A program made the translations under genes and the position numbers. From Corticibacter populi (GTDB lineage: Bacteria > Pseudomonadota > Gammaproteobacteria > Burkholderiales > Burkholderiaceae_C): a stretch of DNA of 64,000 bases. Below the pieces are notes generated by a model, which was given only the letters and a program-made list of their open reading frames with translations, ran no database searches and had not been told where the DNA came from. Position 1 is the stretch's first letter. Each line of letters begins with the position of its first letter. This document shows, one piece after another, positions 8,612-16,943 of this stretch. The stretch is from contig NZ_SGWR01000001.1 of the NCBI RefSeq assembly GCF_004217315.1, forward strand, positions 558,001 to 622,000. The letters run 5' to 3'.

Positions 8612-8791
8612 GAGAGTGTGGGAAGGTGTATGGCTGTCAGTCTATCAGGGTGGATTGACATGAATATATCTTCAAAGCGCTCAGGTGTGCTAACGCGCAG
8701 AAGTTATTGGCCTTGATGAGCAATCATCTGCTTTGAGGATCCTTGCAGAAGGCATGTATTGGCCCTCCAAAGCCCTGTCCATGGAAAGCGC

Positions 8792-9082
8792 TCAATCCCG
8801 TGCGCTCTTGCGCACGACGCCCAGTTGCAGGCCCAGCACACCCAGCAGTTTGTTGAGCGTCTGCACGGTGCCGGTGCTGCGCCCTTGCTCGATGTCGAGC
8901 AGGGTTTTCTGGGCGATGCCGGCCATGCCGGCCAGTTCTGCACTGGTCAGCCGCATGGTGCGCTTGAGGTGCCGCACGGATTGCTGCAGCGTCCACTCCG
9001 GGTGGGCCAGTACGTCGTCGATAGCTTGCTTGCGCAGCATCAGTTGCTCGGGCAGACTCAGGGTGTTGTAGCGTTTGTCCAT
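8792..9082 (-). CDS. hipB: HipB-like XRE antitoxin
   Basis: Helix-turn-helix protein of 96 residues. The XRE domain spans about residues 38-90 (LTSAELAGMAGIAQKTLLDIEQGRST, with the recognition helix in the middle). It is the DNA-binding antitoxin partner of the upstream HipA-like kinase, 12 bases away. A strong ribosome binding site (GAGGAGGGA) precedes ATG 9082, unlike hipA. The order is unusual: toxin first, antitoxin second. Confidence 0.8.
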   Translation of the reverse strand: MDKRYNTLSLPEQLMLRKQAIDDVLAHPEWTLQQSVRHLKRTMRLTSAELAGMAGIAQKTLLDIEQGRSTGTVQTLNKLLGVLGLQLGVVRKSARD

Positions 9083-9094
9083 GGGTATCCCTCC

Positions 9095-10435
9095 TCAGGC
9101 CAGCGCCCGCATGCGCTCGGCCATGCTCGCCAAACCGGGCCGCAGATAGGCATGCACGTCTGGTTCCAATCCTAGCTCGGCGCCCTGCTCTGCAATCTCC
9201 GCCAATGCGGGGGCCATGGCAGCGAGTCCGGCGGCCAGTCCTGTGCAGTCCAGTCGTTCCTCTGGATCGTTGGCCGGGCTGCACACCGCATCGAGCACGC
9301 GCTTCCAGTCAGGCTGACCATGGTCGTTGCCTTCCCAGCGGATGCTCCGGGCGATACCATCCGGGTGCAGGTACATGGGGGCAAAGTCGTACAGCGGTGT
9401 CAGGCGGATGTGGCCGGCGAAGTCGCGTTGAATGGCGGTGTTGCGGGCATGGTTGTCTTTGTTGCCCAGCGCCAAATTGACCACGTCGCGGCGCAGGTAC
9501 TCCAGCACCTCAGTCTGGGGATCGCTGCAATGCGCCACCAGGGCCCGGCACACCTCGTCATGGCTGGGCACGCGGTCCAGGCCGGTGTAGCCTGTCAACG
9601 AGGCCACGCTTTCCTGGGCCAGCCGTTCCACGCGGCGAGCTCCATCGGCGGCGACCACGCTGCGGTCAAAGCGCGGAATGAACAGCACCCGACCGCCTTC
9701 GAGCTTCAGCGATGCATGCACACGCAGCCCCAGGCGGCGCGCCAGTTCCATGTAGACCGGCTCATGCCGCAGGATCTGCGCCAATGCCGCATCGCGGCCA
9801 CGGCTGAATTTGACGATGAAGTGCCGCGCCGCCTGTGCATCGGGAAGCGTGTGGTCCAGGTGGAGTAAACCGACGTCATCCTGCGTCAGCAGCAGCTTGG
9901 GCCACTCGCCCTGCACGCCCGACGAACCGGCAACGAACAGGCCATGCTGGGCCAGGTGCTCGCTGAACGCCTCAACACGGGCCGAGACCTCATGTGTGGC
10001 GAAGCCGCGCGCGATCGAGCCAGTGTGTTGCTGCAGCTCATCCGTGCGGGCCTGCAGCCACTCGGCGGCTTCCTTAACGCGCAGATGGCCGATCGGGTTG
10101 CCGGCACCAGCCTGCAGCAGGCGCCAGTCGGCCGCTTGCTCGAGCGTCACAGGCAAATCCAGACGCTGCAGCAGCTCGGCGCGGCCGAAGCCCTGGGGCA
10201 GCATGTCGAGCAGCCACACCGGCCAGTGCGGACTCTCCAGCGGCTCCAGCCCCACAGGCCAATTGACGCTGATGGGATGTGCATCGCGTTGGCCGAAATG
10301 CCTCACCGACCAGTCCACCGCATAGCCGGCGAAAGTCTTGGCGCGCCAACCGTCGGCGTCGTTCCCCCACAGCGAGACCGAGGCCACGTCGTGCCATTGG
10401 TCCTGGCAATGAAGCTGGAGGGTGCAGGACTTCAT
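9095..10435 (-). CDS. hipA: HipA-like serine/threonine kinase toxin
   Basis: HipA-family kinase of 446 residues. Canonical HipA phosphorylates glutamyl-tRNA synthetase. Family features seen: GVQGEWPK (nucleotide and phospho-Ser loop, about residue 175), HFIVKFSR, IPRFDR, the catalytic GNKDNHARN and the metal-binding LYDFAPMY. The first 100 residues are the HipA N-terminal subdomain. The gene begins at ATG 10435, directly beside a long inverted repeat, with no Shine-Dalgarno, so it may be translated from a leaderless message. It precedes hipB. Confidence 0.85.
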   Translation of the reverse strand: MKSCTLQLHCQDQWHDVASVSLWGNDADGWRAKTFAGYAVDWSVRHFGQRDAHPISVNWPVGLEPLESPHWPVWLLDMLPQGFGRAELLQRLDLPVTLEQAADWRLLQAGAGNPIGHLRVKEAAEWLQARTDELQQHTGSIARGFATHEVSARVEAFSEHLAQHGLFVAGSSGVQGEWPKLLLTQDDVGLLHLDHTLPDAQAARHFIVKFSRGRDAALAQILRHEPVYMELARRLGLRVHASLKLEGGRVLFIPRFDRSVVAADGARRVERLAQESVASLTGYTGLDRVPSHDEVCRALVAHCSDPQTEVLEYLRRDVVNLALGNKDNHARNTAIQRDFAGHIRLTPLYDFAPMYLHPDGIARSIRWEGNDHGQPDWKRVLDAVCSPANDPEERLDCTGLAAGLAAMAPALAEIAEQGAELGLEPDVHAYLRPGLASMAERMRALA

Positions 10436-10436
10436 A

Positions 10437-10498
10437 AGAGTGTTTTTCTATACAAATTGATTGCCTGATGGCTTGCATTTTGTATAAAAAAACACTCT
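10437..10498. promoter_or_regulatory. Long inverted repeat at the hipA start (operator)
   Basis: Arms AGAGTGTTTTT and AAAAAACACTCT enclose an inner pair TATACAAA (10449-10456) and TTTGTATA (10479-10486). The inner centres are about 30 bases apart. The repeat abuts the hipA start codon, so repressor binding would cover the promoter and start. The HipB-like protein is the obvious candidate binder. Confidence 0.6.
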
Positions 10499-10519
10499 AC
10501 TGAAAGAGGCTGATCCGCT

Positions 10520-10702
10520 GTGAGTAGCGCGTGCCAAGTACAGGTGCAGTGGATGCAATGTCGATGTTTCAGACGAGCCTAGGCTCAATGTAGTGTGCGG
10601 GGATTGCAAGGTGACGCTTGATGCTTGCTTGCCTGGGGCTGGATAGATACATATGGAAACACAGATAATATGATCGTCTGCTAGCGGCCAAAAGCGGCCG
10701 CT
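10520..10702 (+). pseudogene. Remnant of a second SprT-like gene 3' end plus flank
   Basis: This stretch aligns by eye with the zinc-ribbon end and downstream flank of the SprT-like gene (about 1500-1670). Shared stretches include AAGTACAG-TGCAGTGGATGC, GTGTG-GGGGA-TGCAAGGTG, GGATAGATACAT and ATGATCGTCTGC. The reading frame is broken and shortened, so it is not a gene now. It marks an old duplication or recombination scar and ends in copy 2 of the dispersed motif. Confidence 0.7.
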
Positions 10703-10706
10703 GGGT
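10674..10706. repeat. Dispersed intergenic motif, copy 2
   Basis: GATCGTCTGC followed by the near-palindrome AGCGGCCAAAAGCGGCCGCT. It is the clearest inverted version of the motif also present near 1640, 12262 and 18140. Confidence 0.45.
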
Positions 10707-10882
10707 TTAGAGCTTGGAAGAGCAGTGTTGGACTGTTCTGCGTCATTCGCGGACAAAGCCTGATTGGCAGCTCCCGCCATCATCGGCACTAAGCACCGCC
10801 GACGCCAACGTGAAACGAAGTAGCACCGTCCCTGTGCGAATCAGTTGGAAGCTACGATATGTCCTTCTCAGGGAGATTGTTC

Positions 10883-12046
10883 ATGACAAGTATTGCAGCG
10901 AAAATTAAGGCTCTCCGTTCATGGCCCATATCCAACCGCAACCGACGACATCATTTTGAGCTCGGCGCCGTTAAAAATCAAGACAGAACTCAGGCTTGTG
11001 CACGACTCCTCGTCCACGGTCATGGGAGTTTGCTCAATGAAAGCAGCACGCTTGATACCGGCCTGGTATTTCCAGGTATTACACCGCCTGGAATCAGATC
11101 CGCTGCTGCAGCATTTCGCAGTATTCAGCGACTCTTTGAGAGCGCCGCTGTCGAAAAGCGGCTGGCCCCTTGGAGGGTGCTTGGCTTCATGTCAGACAGC
11201 CTTGTGCCGAATGGACTCGCCGCCGTGCTGCACGATGAAGATGAGAAGGTTCAGTTCATCAACGTCACTGCCGGAGCGTTCTTTCACACACTCTACTCTG
11301 CGTACCACTTGGTATCGGACAAGCGCTTCGAACCGACATTGCCGCGCCCGGGCGAGCATCTCGAGGCGCATGCAAAGCCACTCTTCGGAATTGCTCTAAA
11401 CATTCCAGTCTCGCCCGAGCGACGAGCGTTGGCTGGACGGTTCGCAGTGGCTGCCTTGCGAGTCACCTTCTTTCATGAGTTAGCCCACATCCTGCGGGCA
11501 CATGCAGTCTATTTACGCTGCGAAACTGGCGCAGGAATCGGCGCGATAACTGAAGTCTCATCATGTGATTTCGCGATTTCGCAAGTTATCGACCTTAGAC
11601 GAAGGGCGTTGGAGACTGACGCCGACGACTTTTCGGGGCGGTTCATGGCAAAGGAGTTCTTCAGGGGCTTTCACGAAAATGAGCTGTCGCTAGATAATCC
11701 GCGCTTTAGGGCTAAGGCTTTTGAGGTCGTGGTCGGCGTTGTTTTGATGTATTCGTGGTTTGCAGAGTCGGAGGGCTATCACAGTGGCTCGCTAAGAGCG
11801 TATTTGGTGCTCGGCTCCATGTTTGTTGAACTAGGACTGGATGTAAAAACTAGCGTCAGATGGGTGAACGACAGAGTCTCCGGACTGCAAGCGCTCATGA
11901 TTGAGCGAGGGCTGTTGCCACGCGGGGTTGGTTTTATCAGCGATGTCAAATTGAACGATCTGAATCAGGATACCTTCGCCTACCGGGAAAGCCATATGCG
12001 AGAATGGTTGCAGCTCAGGCCGTGGGGTTCTAACGGTGATAGGTGA
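10883..12046 (+). CDS. Unknown protein with HExxH metallopeptidase motif
   Basis: Protein of 387 residues, family not recognised. The central segment FFHELAHILRAH contains a zincin HExxH motif, and ALETDADDFSGRFM about 50 residues later can supply a third ligand (ExxxD). This layout recalls the Lit-like U49 peptidases and other conflict-associated zincins. The C-terminal third has hydrophobic helices (VVVGVVLMYSWF). I start at ATG 10883, which has AGGGAG upstream, rather than at 10859. It stands alone among toxin-antitoxin modules and has lower GC than its neighbours in parts. A defence or abortive-infection role is only a guess. Confidence 0.55.
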   Translation: MTSIAAKIKALRSWPISNRNRRHHFELGAVKNQDRTQACARLLVHGHGSLLNESSTLDTGLVFPGITPPGIRSAAAAFRSIQRLFESAAVEKRLAPWRVLGFMSDSLVPNGLAAVLHDEDEKVQFINVTAGAFFHTLYSAYHLVSDKRFEPTLPRPGEHLEAHAKPLFGIALNIPVSPERRALAGRFAVAALRVTFFHELAHILRAHAVYLRCETGAGIGAITEVSSCDFAISQVIDLRRRALETDADDFSGRFMAKEFFRGFHENELSLDNPRFRAKAFEVVVGVVLMYSWFAESEGYHSGSLRAYLVLGSMFVELGLDVKTSVRWVNDRVSGLQALMIERGLLPRGVGFISDVKLNDLNQDTFAYRESHMREWLQLRPWGSNGDR

Positions 12047-12385
12047 CTGCGCTGCATGAGGTTAGCGGCAGGGCGGACGCCCGCACAGGAGTCGTTTTAC
12101 CTTATCAAGAGCCTCCCATTCACCGGTAGGTACTCAACATCGTGAGCTAAAGGATTGAAGCCGCCCGTAACACAGCTTCAAGGCCGGATGCGGTCGTTCT
12201 CTGGGAGCCGGGCGATAAGAGGATCCCGGAGCAAAGCAGCTGCAAAAAAAATTGTCGAGCGTCTGCTTGGGGTCGAAAGCAGCCAGCCTGACTTATGTAA
12301 GTTTTCAATATTTCAAGCGAACTTCTGAATAGTTATACCGTCGTAGCGGACGATGCAACCGCACCGCACACTCAGGAGGCCGCGC
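12047..12385. other. Gap before the ClbS-like gene
   Basis: About 340 bases without a convincing gene. It holds copy 3 of the dispersed motif (about 12262-12290, GTCTGCTTGGGGTCGAAAGC) and, just before the next start, a strong AGGAGG ribosome binding site at 12374-12379. Confidence 0.5.
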
Positions 12386-12904
12386 ATGGCAGTCCCACAG
12401 AGCAAGATTGAACTGCTGAACGCCATCGACACTCAGTTCGGTAAACTGCAGGAGGCGCTGCACGCCATCCCACCGGAACAGGCGCACACGCCCGGCATGG
12501 AGGGCCACGCCAAGGGCACCTTCATGAGCCCGGCCAACCTCGTCGCCTACCTGCTGGGCTGGAACACACTGGTGCTCAAGTGGCTGCAGTGTGATGCCGA
12601 CGGCCTGCCGATCGACTTTCCGGAGACCGGCTTCAAGTGGAACGAACTGGGCAAGCTGGCGCAGAAGTTCTACCGCGACTACGAGGCGCTGCCCTGGGCA
12701 CAATTGTTGGACCAACTGGTCGCCGCCAAGACCGCCATCGTCGCCCGTATCGAAACCAGCAACGATGCCGCGCTGTACGGGCGCCCCTGGTACGGCAAGT
12801 GGACCCAGGGCCGCATGATCCAGTTCAACACCGCCTCGCCCTACGCCAATGCCCGCAACCGGCTGCGTGCTTGGCGCAAGGCGCTTGAAGCGGCAAATGG
12901 ATAA
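12386..12904 (+). CDS. ClbS/DfsB-family four-helix-bundle protein
   Basis: Protein of 172 residues matching the ClbS/DfsB family. It begins with an SKIELLNAI segment and holds LVAYLLGWNTLVLKWL and FKWNELGKLAQKFY helices, with a TASPYANARNRLRAWRK end. ClbS hydrolyses the colibactin cyclopropane and protects its producer; most family members have unknown substrates. The start at ATG 12386 has AGGAGG 7 bases upstream; an ATG at 12353 lacks one. It is a single gene with a detoxification or self-protection flavour. Confidence 0.8.
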   Translation: MAVPQSKIELLNAIDTQFGKLQEALHAIPPEQAHTPGMEGHAKGTFMSPANLVAYLLGWNTLVLKWLQCDADGLPIDFPETGFKWNELGKLAQKFYRDYEALPWAQLLDQLVAAKTAIVARIETSNDAALYGRPWYGKWTQGRMIQFNTASPYANARNRLRAWRKALEAANG

Positions 12905-12978
12905 GGTTTTCCACTCAATCTTTACGCCTCAATTGGCAGCTTGATTGCTGCAGAACCTTGTCTTCTATCCGACATGCT

Positions 12979-14022
12979 TCATGCCTCTGGCAACCAGCCA
13001 TGCTGTTGGTACCAGGCAAAGGTATCGCGCAGGGTTTCCTCCACGGGCCGGAAGTGCAAGCCCAGCTCCCGCTCGCTTTTGGCGGGATTGAAGCGGGTGC
13101 GGTCGGCCTCGCGCAGCATCAGGCGCACGGTGGACAGGCTGAGCAGGATGGGCTTGCCGCTGATGCGTGCATACACCTCCTGCAGGCTGGCCAACGCCCA
13201 CAGCAGGGGCACCGGCAGCGCCCGCGTAGGGGCCTTGACCTGGGCCACATGGGCCAGCAGCGGCACCAGTTCACGCATGGTCATATGCTGGCCTGCCGCC
13301 AGATAGCGCTCCCCGTTGCGGCCCAATACGGCGGCGGCAATCTGCGCCTGGGCCACATCGCGGGCGTCCACGACCGAGAAACTGCCCGGCACCAGGCCGG
13401 GCAGCTTGCCGCGCACCAGATCCAGCAACAACTGGCCAGCGGACGTCGGGCCGATGTCTGCCGGCCCCCACATCCAGCCCGGCAGCACGAAGCTCGCGTG
13501 CATGTCGGCGTGCTGCTGCAGAAATGCGCTCACCTCCTGGTCGGCCAGGATCTTGCTGCGGTAGTAGTCGTCCGCATCGTCCAAGGCACGGCTGTGGGTC
13601 TCGTCGATCCACTGGCCGGGCTGGCCATCAAGCACGGCGATTGAGGAGGTCTGCACGAAGCGGCGGATGCCTGCCGCGTAAGCGTGCACCAGCAACGCCT
13701 GGGTGCCATCGACATTGATGCGCTTGAGCTGCGCCCAGTGCGCGCCGCCCTTGTAGTTCTCGCGAAAGTACGCGGCGGTGTGAAAGACGACGTCGCAGCC
13801 CGCCAGCGCCGGGGCGAATGCAGCGACGTCGCCCAGATCGCCCTCGACCCAATCGATGCCTGCAAGCCCCTCGAACTGCTGCTCGGCTTTGCGGTGCGAA
13901 CGCACCAAGGCTTTGACGTGCACCCCGCGTGCCAGCAAGGCCCGCACCAGGTTGTTGCCCAGCAAGCCCGTTGCGCCCGTCACGAAAGCCTGCGCAAAGT
14001 TCACATTCATGTTTTTCATCAT
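12979..14022 (-). CDS. NAD(P)-dependent epimerase/dehydratase-like reductase
   Basis: Extended short-chain dehydrogenase of 347 residues. The Rossmann motif GATGLLGNNL lies near residue 15, and the catalytic Tyr-Lys pair is in DDYYRSKILADQ near residue 160, with the serine in QTSSIAVL. It resembles dihydroflavonol-4-reductase-like and hopanoid-associated sugar epimerases; the substrate cannot be told. It diverges from a TetR regulator across two repeated operator-like sites, so that regulator probably controls it. Three close ATG codons (14022, 14019, 14010) leave the exact start uncertain. Confidence 0.8.
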   Translation of the reverse strand: MMKNMNVNFAQAFVTGATGLLGNNLVRALLARGVHVKALVRSHRKAEQQFEGLAGIDWVEGDLGDVAAFAPALAGCDVVFHTAAYFRENYKGGAHWAQLKRINVDGTQALLVHAYAAGIRRFVQTSSIAVLDGQPGQWIDETHSRALDDADDYYRSKILADQEVSAFLQQHADMHASFVLPGWMWGPADIGPTSAGQLLLDLVRGKLPGLVPGSFSVVDARDVAQAQIAAAVLGRNGERYLAAGQHMTMRELVPLLAHVAQVKAPTRALPVPLLWALASLQEVYARISGKPILLSLSTVRLMLREADRTRFNPAKSERELGLHFRPVEETLRDTFAWYQQHGWLPEA

Positions 14023-14034
14023 CTCAGATTTCAG

Positions 14035-14088
14035 TTGAAATTCGAAATGTATGCAAGACAGATTCAGATGTCAATTGATATTCGGAAT
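14035..14088. promoter_or_regulatory. Two direct operator-like repeats between epimerase and TetR genes
   Basis: TTGAAATTCGAAAT (14035-14048) and TTGATATTCGGAAT (14075-14088) repeat 40 bases apart in the divergent promoter. Each holds a partly palindromic ATTCGAAT-like core. They are natural binding sites for the adjacent TetR-family protein. Confidence 0.55.
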
Positions 14089-14094
14089 AGTAGA

Positions 14095-14742
14095 ATGTCC
14101 AGCATGCCAGAACGCCCTGCCACTTCATCTGTCACCCGCCTGAGCCGACCAGCGCGGCAGGCGCAAACCCGCGAAGCGCTGCTGGCGACCGCCCGGCGCC
14201 TGTTCATCGAGAACGGCTACGGCGGCACGTCGATCCGGGACATTGCCGAGCAGGCCGGCTATTCACAGGGCGCGTTCTACTCCAACTTCGACAGCAAGGA
14301 GGCGCTGTTGCTGGAGCTGCTGCGCGGCCACATGCAGGCCGAGGCCGAGCAGCTCGCCGTGCTGGTGGCGCCAGCGCAGCGCAGCCTCGAAGCGATCCTG
14401 GACGACCTGCAGGCCTGGGCTGGCACGCTGGACAGCGATGTGAACTGGTCGATGCTGTCCGTGGAGTTGCAATTGAATGCGCAGCGCTGCGAGACCTTCG
14501 CGGCGGCCTATCGGGCGATCTGGCAACAGCACGCCCAGACGCTTGCGCAGTTGATCGGTCAGATGTTTGCGCAACGCGGCATGCGCCCTCCCGTTGCCAA
14601 CGAAGCTATCGCGTCTGCGCTGATGGCGCTGGTACACGGCCTGGCGTTGCAGCGTGCCGCGACGGGTACTGCCGCGACCGGTCAGATGGTTGTGATTTTT
14701 CTGCGTGGCCTGCTGGCGCTGGCGGAGAATTCCACTACGTAA
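14095..14742 (+). CDS. TetR/AcrR-family transcriptional repressor
   Basis: Regulator of 215 residues. The N-terminal helix-turn-helix is clear (LLATARRLFIENGYGGTSI, then the recognition helix around GYSQGAFYSNF, about residues 27-65). The helical C-terminal part binds an unknown ligand. The start is ATG 14095 or 14104; neither has a strong Shine-Dalgarno. It diverges from the epimerase gene and precedes a LysE exporter, so it probably senses a compound handled by one or both. Confidence 0.85.
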   Translation: MSSMPERPATSSVTRLSRPARQAQTREALLATARRLFIENGYGGTSIRDIAEQAGYSQGAFYSNFDSKEALLLELLRGHMQAEAEQLAVLVAPAQRSLEAILDDLQAWAGTLDSDVNWSMLSVELQLNAQRCETFAAAYRAIWQQHAQTLAQLIGQMFAQRGMRPPVANEAIASALMALVHGLALQRAATGTAATGQMVVIFLRGLLALAENSTT

Positions 14743-14786
14743 GGGGCACGCTCCAGAACTCCGCTTCATCTTGATGAGATCAACCC

Positions 14787-15401
14787 ATGTTCTCCACCGA
14801 ATACCTGCTGACCGCGCTCATCGTCGTGCTGATTCCCGGCACCGGCGTCGTCTTCACCGTCTCGATCGGGCTGACCCAGGGGCGGCGCGCCAGCCTGTTT
14901 GCCGCGCTTGGCTGCACGCTGGGCATCGTGCCGCACCTGCTGGCCACGATTCTCGGTCTGGCCGCCGTTCTGCATACCAGCGCGCTGGCATTCCAGTTGC
15001 TCAAGGTCGCGGGCGTGGCCTACCTGTTCTATCTGGCCGTGATGACCTGGCGTGACCGCTCGGCCTTTGCCGTGGACGCCACCGCTACCCGCCAGGGAGT
15101 CGTGGCGGTGATCGTCAAGGCGTTCCTGCTCAACATCCTCAACCCAAAGCTGACGATTTTCTTTCTGGCCTTCCTGCCACAGTTCGTTGCCGCGGATGCG
15201 GCGTCGCCGCTGACGCAGTTGCTGGGCCTGAGCGGCATCTTCATGGCCATCACCTTCGCCGTATTCGTACTGTATGGCCTGCTCGCGCACGCCTTCCGCG
15301 CGGCTGTGATCGAGTCCCCACGCGTGCAGAACTGGCTGCGGCGCGGGTTTGCCGCCGCCTTTGCTGGGCTGGGCACGCAACTGGCTTTTTCGGAACGCTG
15401 A
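14787..15401 (+). CDS. LysE/RhtB-family amino-acid exporter
   Basis: Inner-membrane protein of 204 residues with the LysE signature near the start (LIPGTGVVFTVSIGLTQG). Five or six hydrophobic segments follow, and the conserved NPKLTIFFLAFLPQF lies near residue 120. Members export amino acids or related metabolites; the substrate is unknown. It shares direction with a small unknown gene (2 bases away) and the dehydratase-like enzyme, suggesting export or breakdown of a toxic amino acid. Confidence 0.85.
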   Translation: MFSTEYLLTALIVVLIPGTGVVFTVSIGLTQGRRASLFAALGCTLGIVPHLLATILGLAAVLHTSALAFQLLKVAGVAYLFYLAVMTWRDRSAFAVDATATRQGVVAVIVKAFLLNILNPKLTIFFLAFLPQFVAADAASPLTQLLGLSGIFMAITFAVFVLYGLLAHAFRAAVIESPRVQNWLRRGFAAAFAGLGTQLAFSER

Positions 15402-15403
15402 GT

Positions 15404-15679
15404 ATGCACGACTACCGCGATCTCGACCACCTGACCCGCGAGCAACTGATCGCCGAGGTGAAGCAACTGCGCGCCGGCATCCGTGCCCATCGAGACCGCT
15501 CTGGCCACGACCTGTGCTGGTACCACCCGCACCTGTGGGCCTTGCTGCCCGAGCAGGCCGGGCGCCAACCAGAAGTGCCCGACTGGCCGCAGTTCATGCG
15601 CGGCTGCGTGCGCTACCGCGCATCGCTGGATGCGCAACTGCCAGACGCGCCACGCACCCGCCGGGAATTCGGCGAATGA
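15404..15679 (+). CDS. Unknown small protein, 91 residues
   Basis: No family recognised. The protein is charged and helical at the start (YRDLDHLTREQLIAEVKQLRAGIRAHRD), then has an aromatic-rich CWYHPHLWALLPE segment. Related small proteins sit next to transporters in Burkholderiales, but I know no function. It begins two bases after the LysE stop, so the two are probably cotranscribed. Confidence 0.65.
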   Translation: MHDYRDLDHLTREQLIAEVKQLRAGIRAHRDRSGHDLCWYHPHLWALLPEQAGRQPEVPDWPQFMRGCVRYRASLDAQLPDAPRTRREFGE

Positions 15680-15713
15680 CGCACGACACCAACACCCGCC
15701 ATTAAACGCCACC

Positions 15714-16640
15714 ATGCCCCTGCACATCGCCACCCCCTGCATCGAATCCCATCCCCTCAGCCAGGCGGCTGGCCGCCGCATTTGGCTCAAGCTGGAAAAC
15801 CTGCAGCCATCAGGTTCGTTCAAGCTCCGCGGCATCGGCCTGGCTTGCGATACACATGCCCGGCGCGGCAAGCGGCGCTTCGTCTCGTCGTCCGGTGGCA
15901 ATGCCGGCATTGCCGTGGCCTACGCCGGGCGCCGCCTGGGCATTCCGGTGACGGTGGTGGTGCCCGAGACTACCACCGAGCGCGCCCGCGCCCTGATCCG
16001 CGCGGAACACGCCGAACTCATCGTGCATGGCCAGGCCTGGCACGAGGCCAACGCGCTGGCCCAGTCGCTGCTGGGCGAGGACGATGCCTTCCTGCACCCG
16101 TTCGACGACCCGCTGCTGTGGCAAGGCCATGCCAGCCTGGTCGATGAAGTGGCGCAGAGCGGACTGAAGCCGGGCGCGGTGGTGCTATCAGTCGGCGGTG
16201 GGGGCTTGTATGCGGGCGTGGTCGAAGGGCTGCGGCGCAACGGCTGGGGCGACGTGCCCGTCGTCGCAGCGGAAACGCAAGGCGCGGATGCCCTCGCGCA
16301 ATCGCTGGCCCAGGGCGAACGCATCGCGCTGGAGGCGGTCACCAGCATCGCCACCTCGCTGGCCGCCAAACAAGTCTGCGAACAGGCGTTCGCGCTGACC
16401 CGGCAGCACCCCACCCGCAGCGCCACCGTCACCGACCTTGCCGCCGTCACCGCCTGCGAGCGTTTTCTCGACGACCACCGCCTACTGGTCGAGCCCGCCT
16501 GCGGCGCCAGCCTGGCGCTGGCCTACGCCAACCACGCGGCGCTGGGCGACGCCGACGACGTGTTGGTGGTCGTTTGCGGCGGCGTCACCGCGACGGCCGA
16601 ACAGTTATGCCAATGGCGGATACAACTCGTCATGCTCTGA
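15714..16640 (+). CDS. PLP-dependent serine/threonine dehydratase-like enzyme
   Basis: Fold-type II PLP enzyme of 308 residues. The PLP lysine lies in PSGSFKLRG (about residue 37), the substrate loop in SSSGGNAGIA and the phosphate-binding Gly loop in SVGGGGLYAGV. The close VVCGGV near the end is normal for serine/threonine ammonia-lyases. The length fits the single-domain catabolic type, without an ACT regulatory domain. It should deaminate L-serine or L-threonine to a keto acid. It follows an exporter gene, consistent with amino-acid detoxification. Confidence 0.85.
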   Translation: MPLHIATPCIESHPLSQAAGRRIWLKLENLQPSGSFKLRGIGLACDTHARRGKRRFVSSSGGNAGIAVAYAGRRLGIPVTVVVPETTTERARALIRAEHAELIVHGQAWHEANALAQSLLGEDDAFLHPFDDPLLWQGHASLVDEVAQSGLKPGAVVLSVGGGGLYAGVVEGLRRNGWGDVPVVAAETQGADALAQSLAQGERIALEAVTSIATSLAAKQVCEQAFALTRQHPTRSATVTDLAAVTACERFLDDHRLLVEPACGASLALAYANHAALGDADDVLVVVCGGVTATAEQLCQWRIQLVML

Positions 16641-16643
16641 ACG

Positions 16644-16675
16644 GCGGTGACACGGCGATGCCGCAATGTCACCGC
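16644..16675 (+). terminator. Hairpin after the dehydratase-like gene
   Basis: GCGGTGACA and TGTCACCGC form a perfect 9-base stem with an inner GGC-GCC pairing, three bases after the stop codon. There is no T-run, so it may be an mRNA-stabilising hairpin or a weak terminator. Confidence 0.5.
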
Positions 16676-16943
16676 ACGCAAGATCGGACTGCGGACCTGC
16701 TCACCAACGGTCGGACCCAATCTGGGGTAACAATTTACGCAGTCCAAGGGTCAATCAGTGCAACGTCAGACGCAAAGCTGCGGGACTGATAACAGATCCA
16801 CTGACGTGCGGGGAACGCGCTTTAGCCTTCCATCCCTCGGACTCACATATCAGTTCATCTCCGCATGTGCGTTGACGAGATTCGGACTGCCAACCACTGA
16901 AGTGGTTGGCATCGCCGTTCTGGGCCGTACCCAGGAGAGTGTT
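16676..16943. other. Gap between convergent dehydratase-like and ParB-like genes
   Basis: About 270 bases with no supported gene. It contains the palindrome at 16888-16911 and otherwise unremarkable sequence. Confidence 0.45.
16888..16911. repeat. 24-base palindrome downstream of the ParB-like gene
   Basis: TGCCAACCACT and AGTGGTTGGCA are perfect arms around GA. It lies about 33 bases beyond the stop of the ParB-like gene. It could end that transcript, or be a binding site for the ParB-like protein. Confidence 0.5.
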
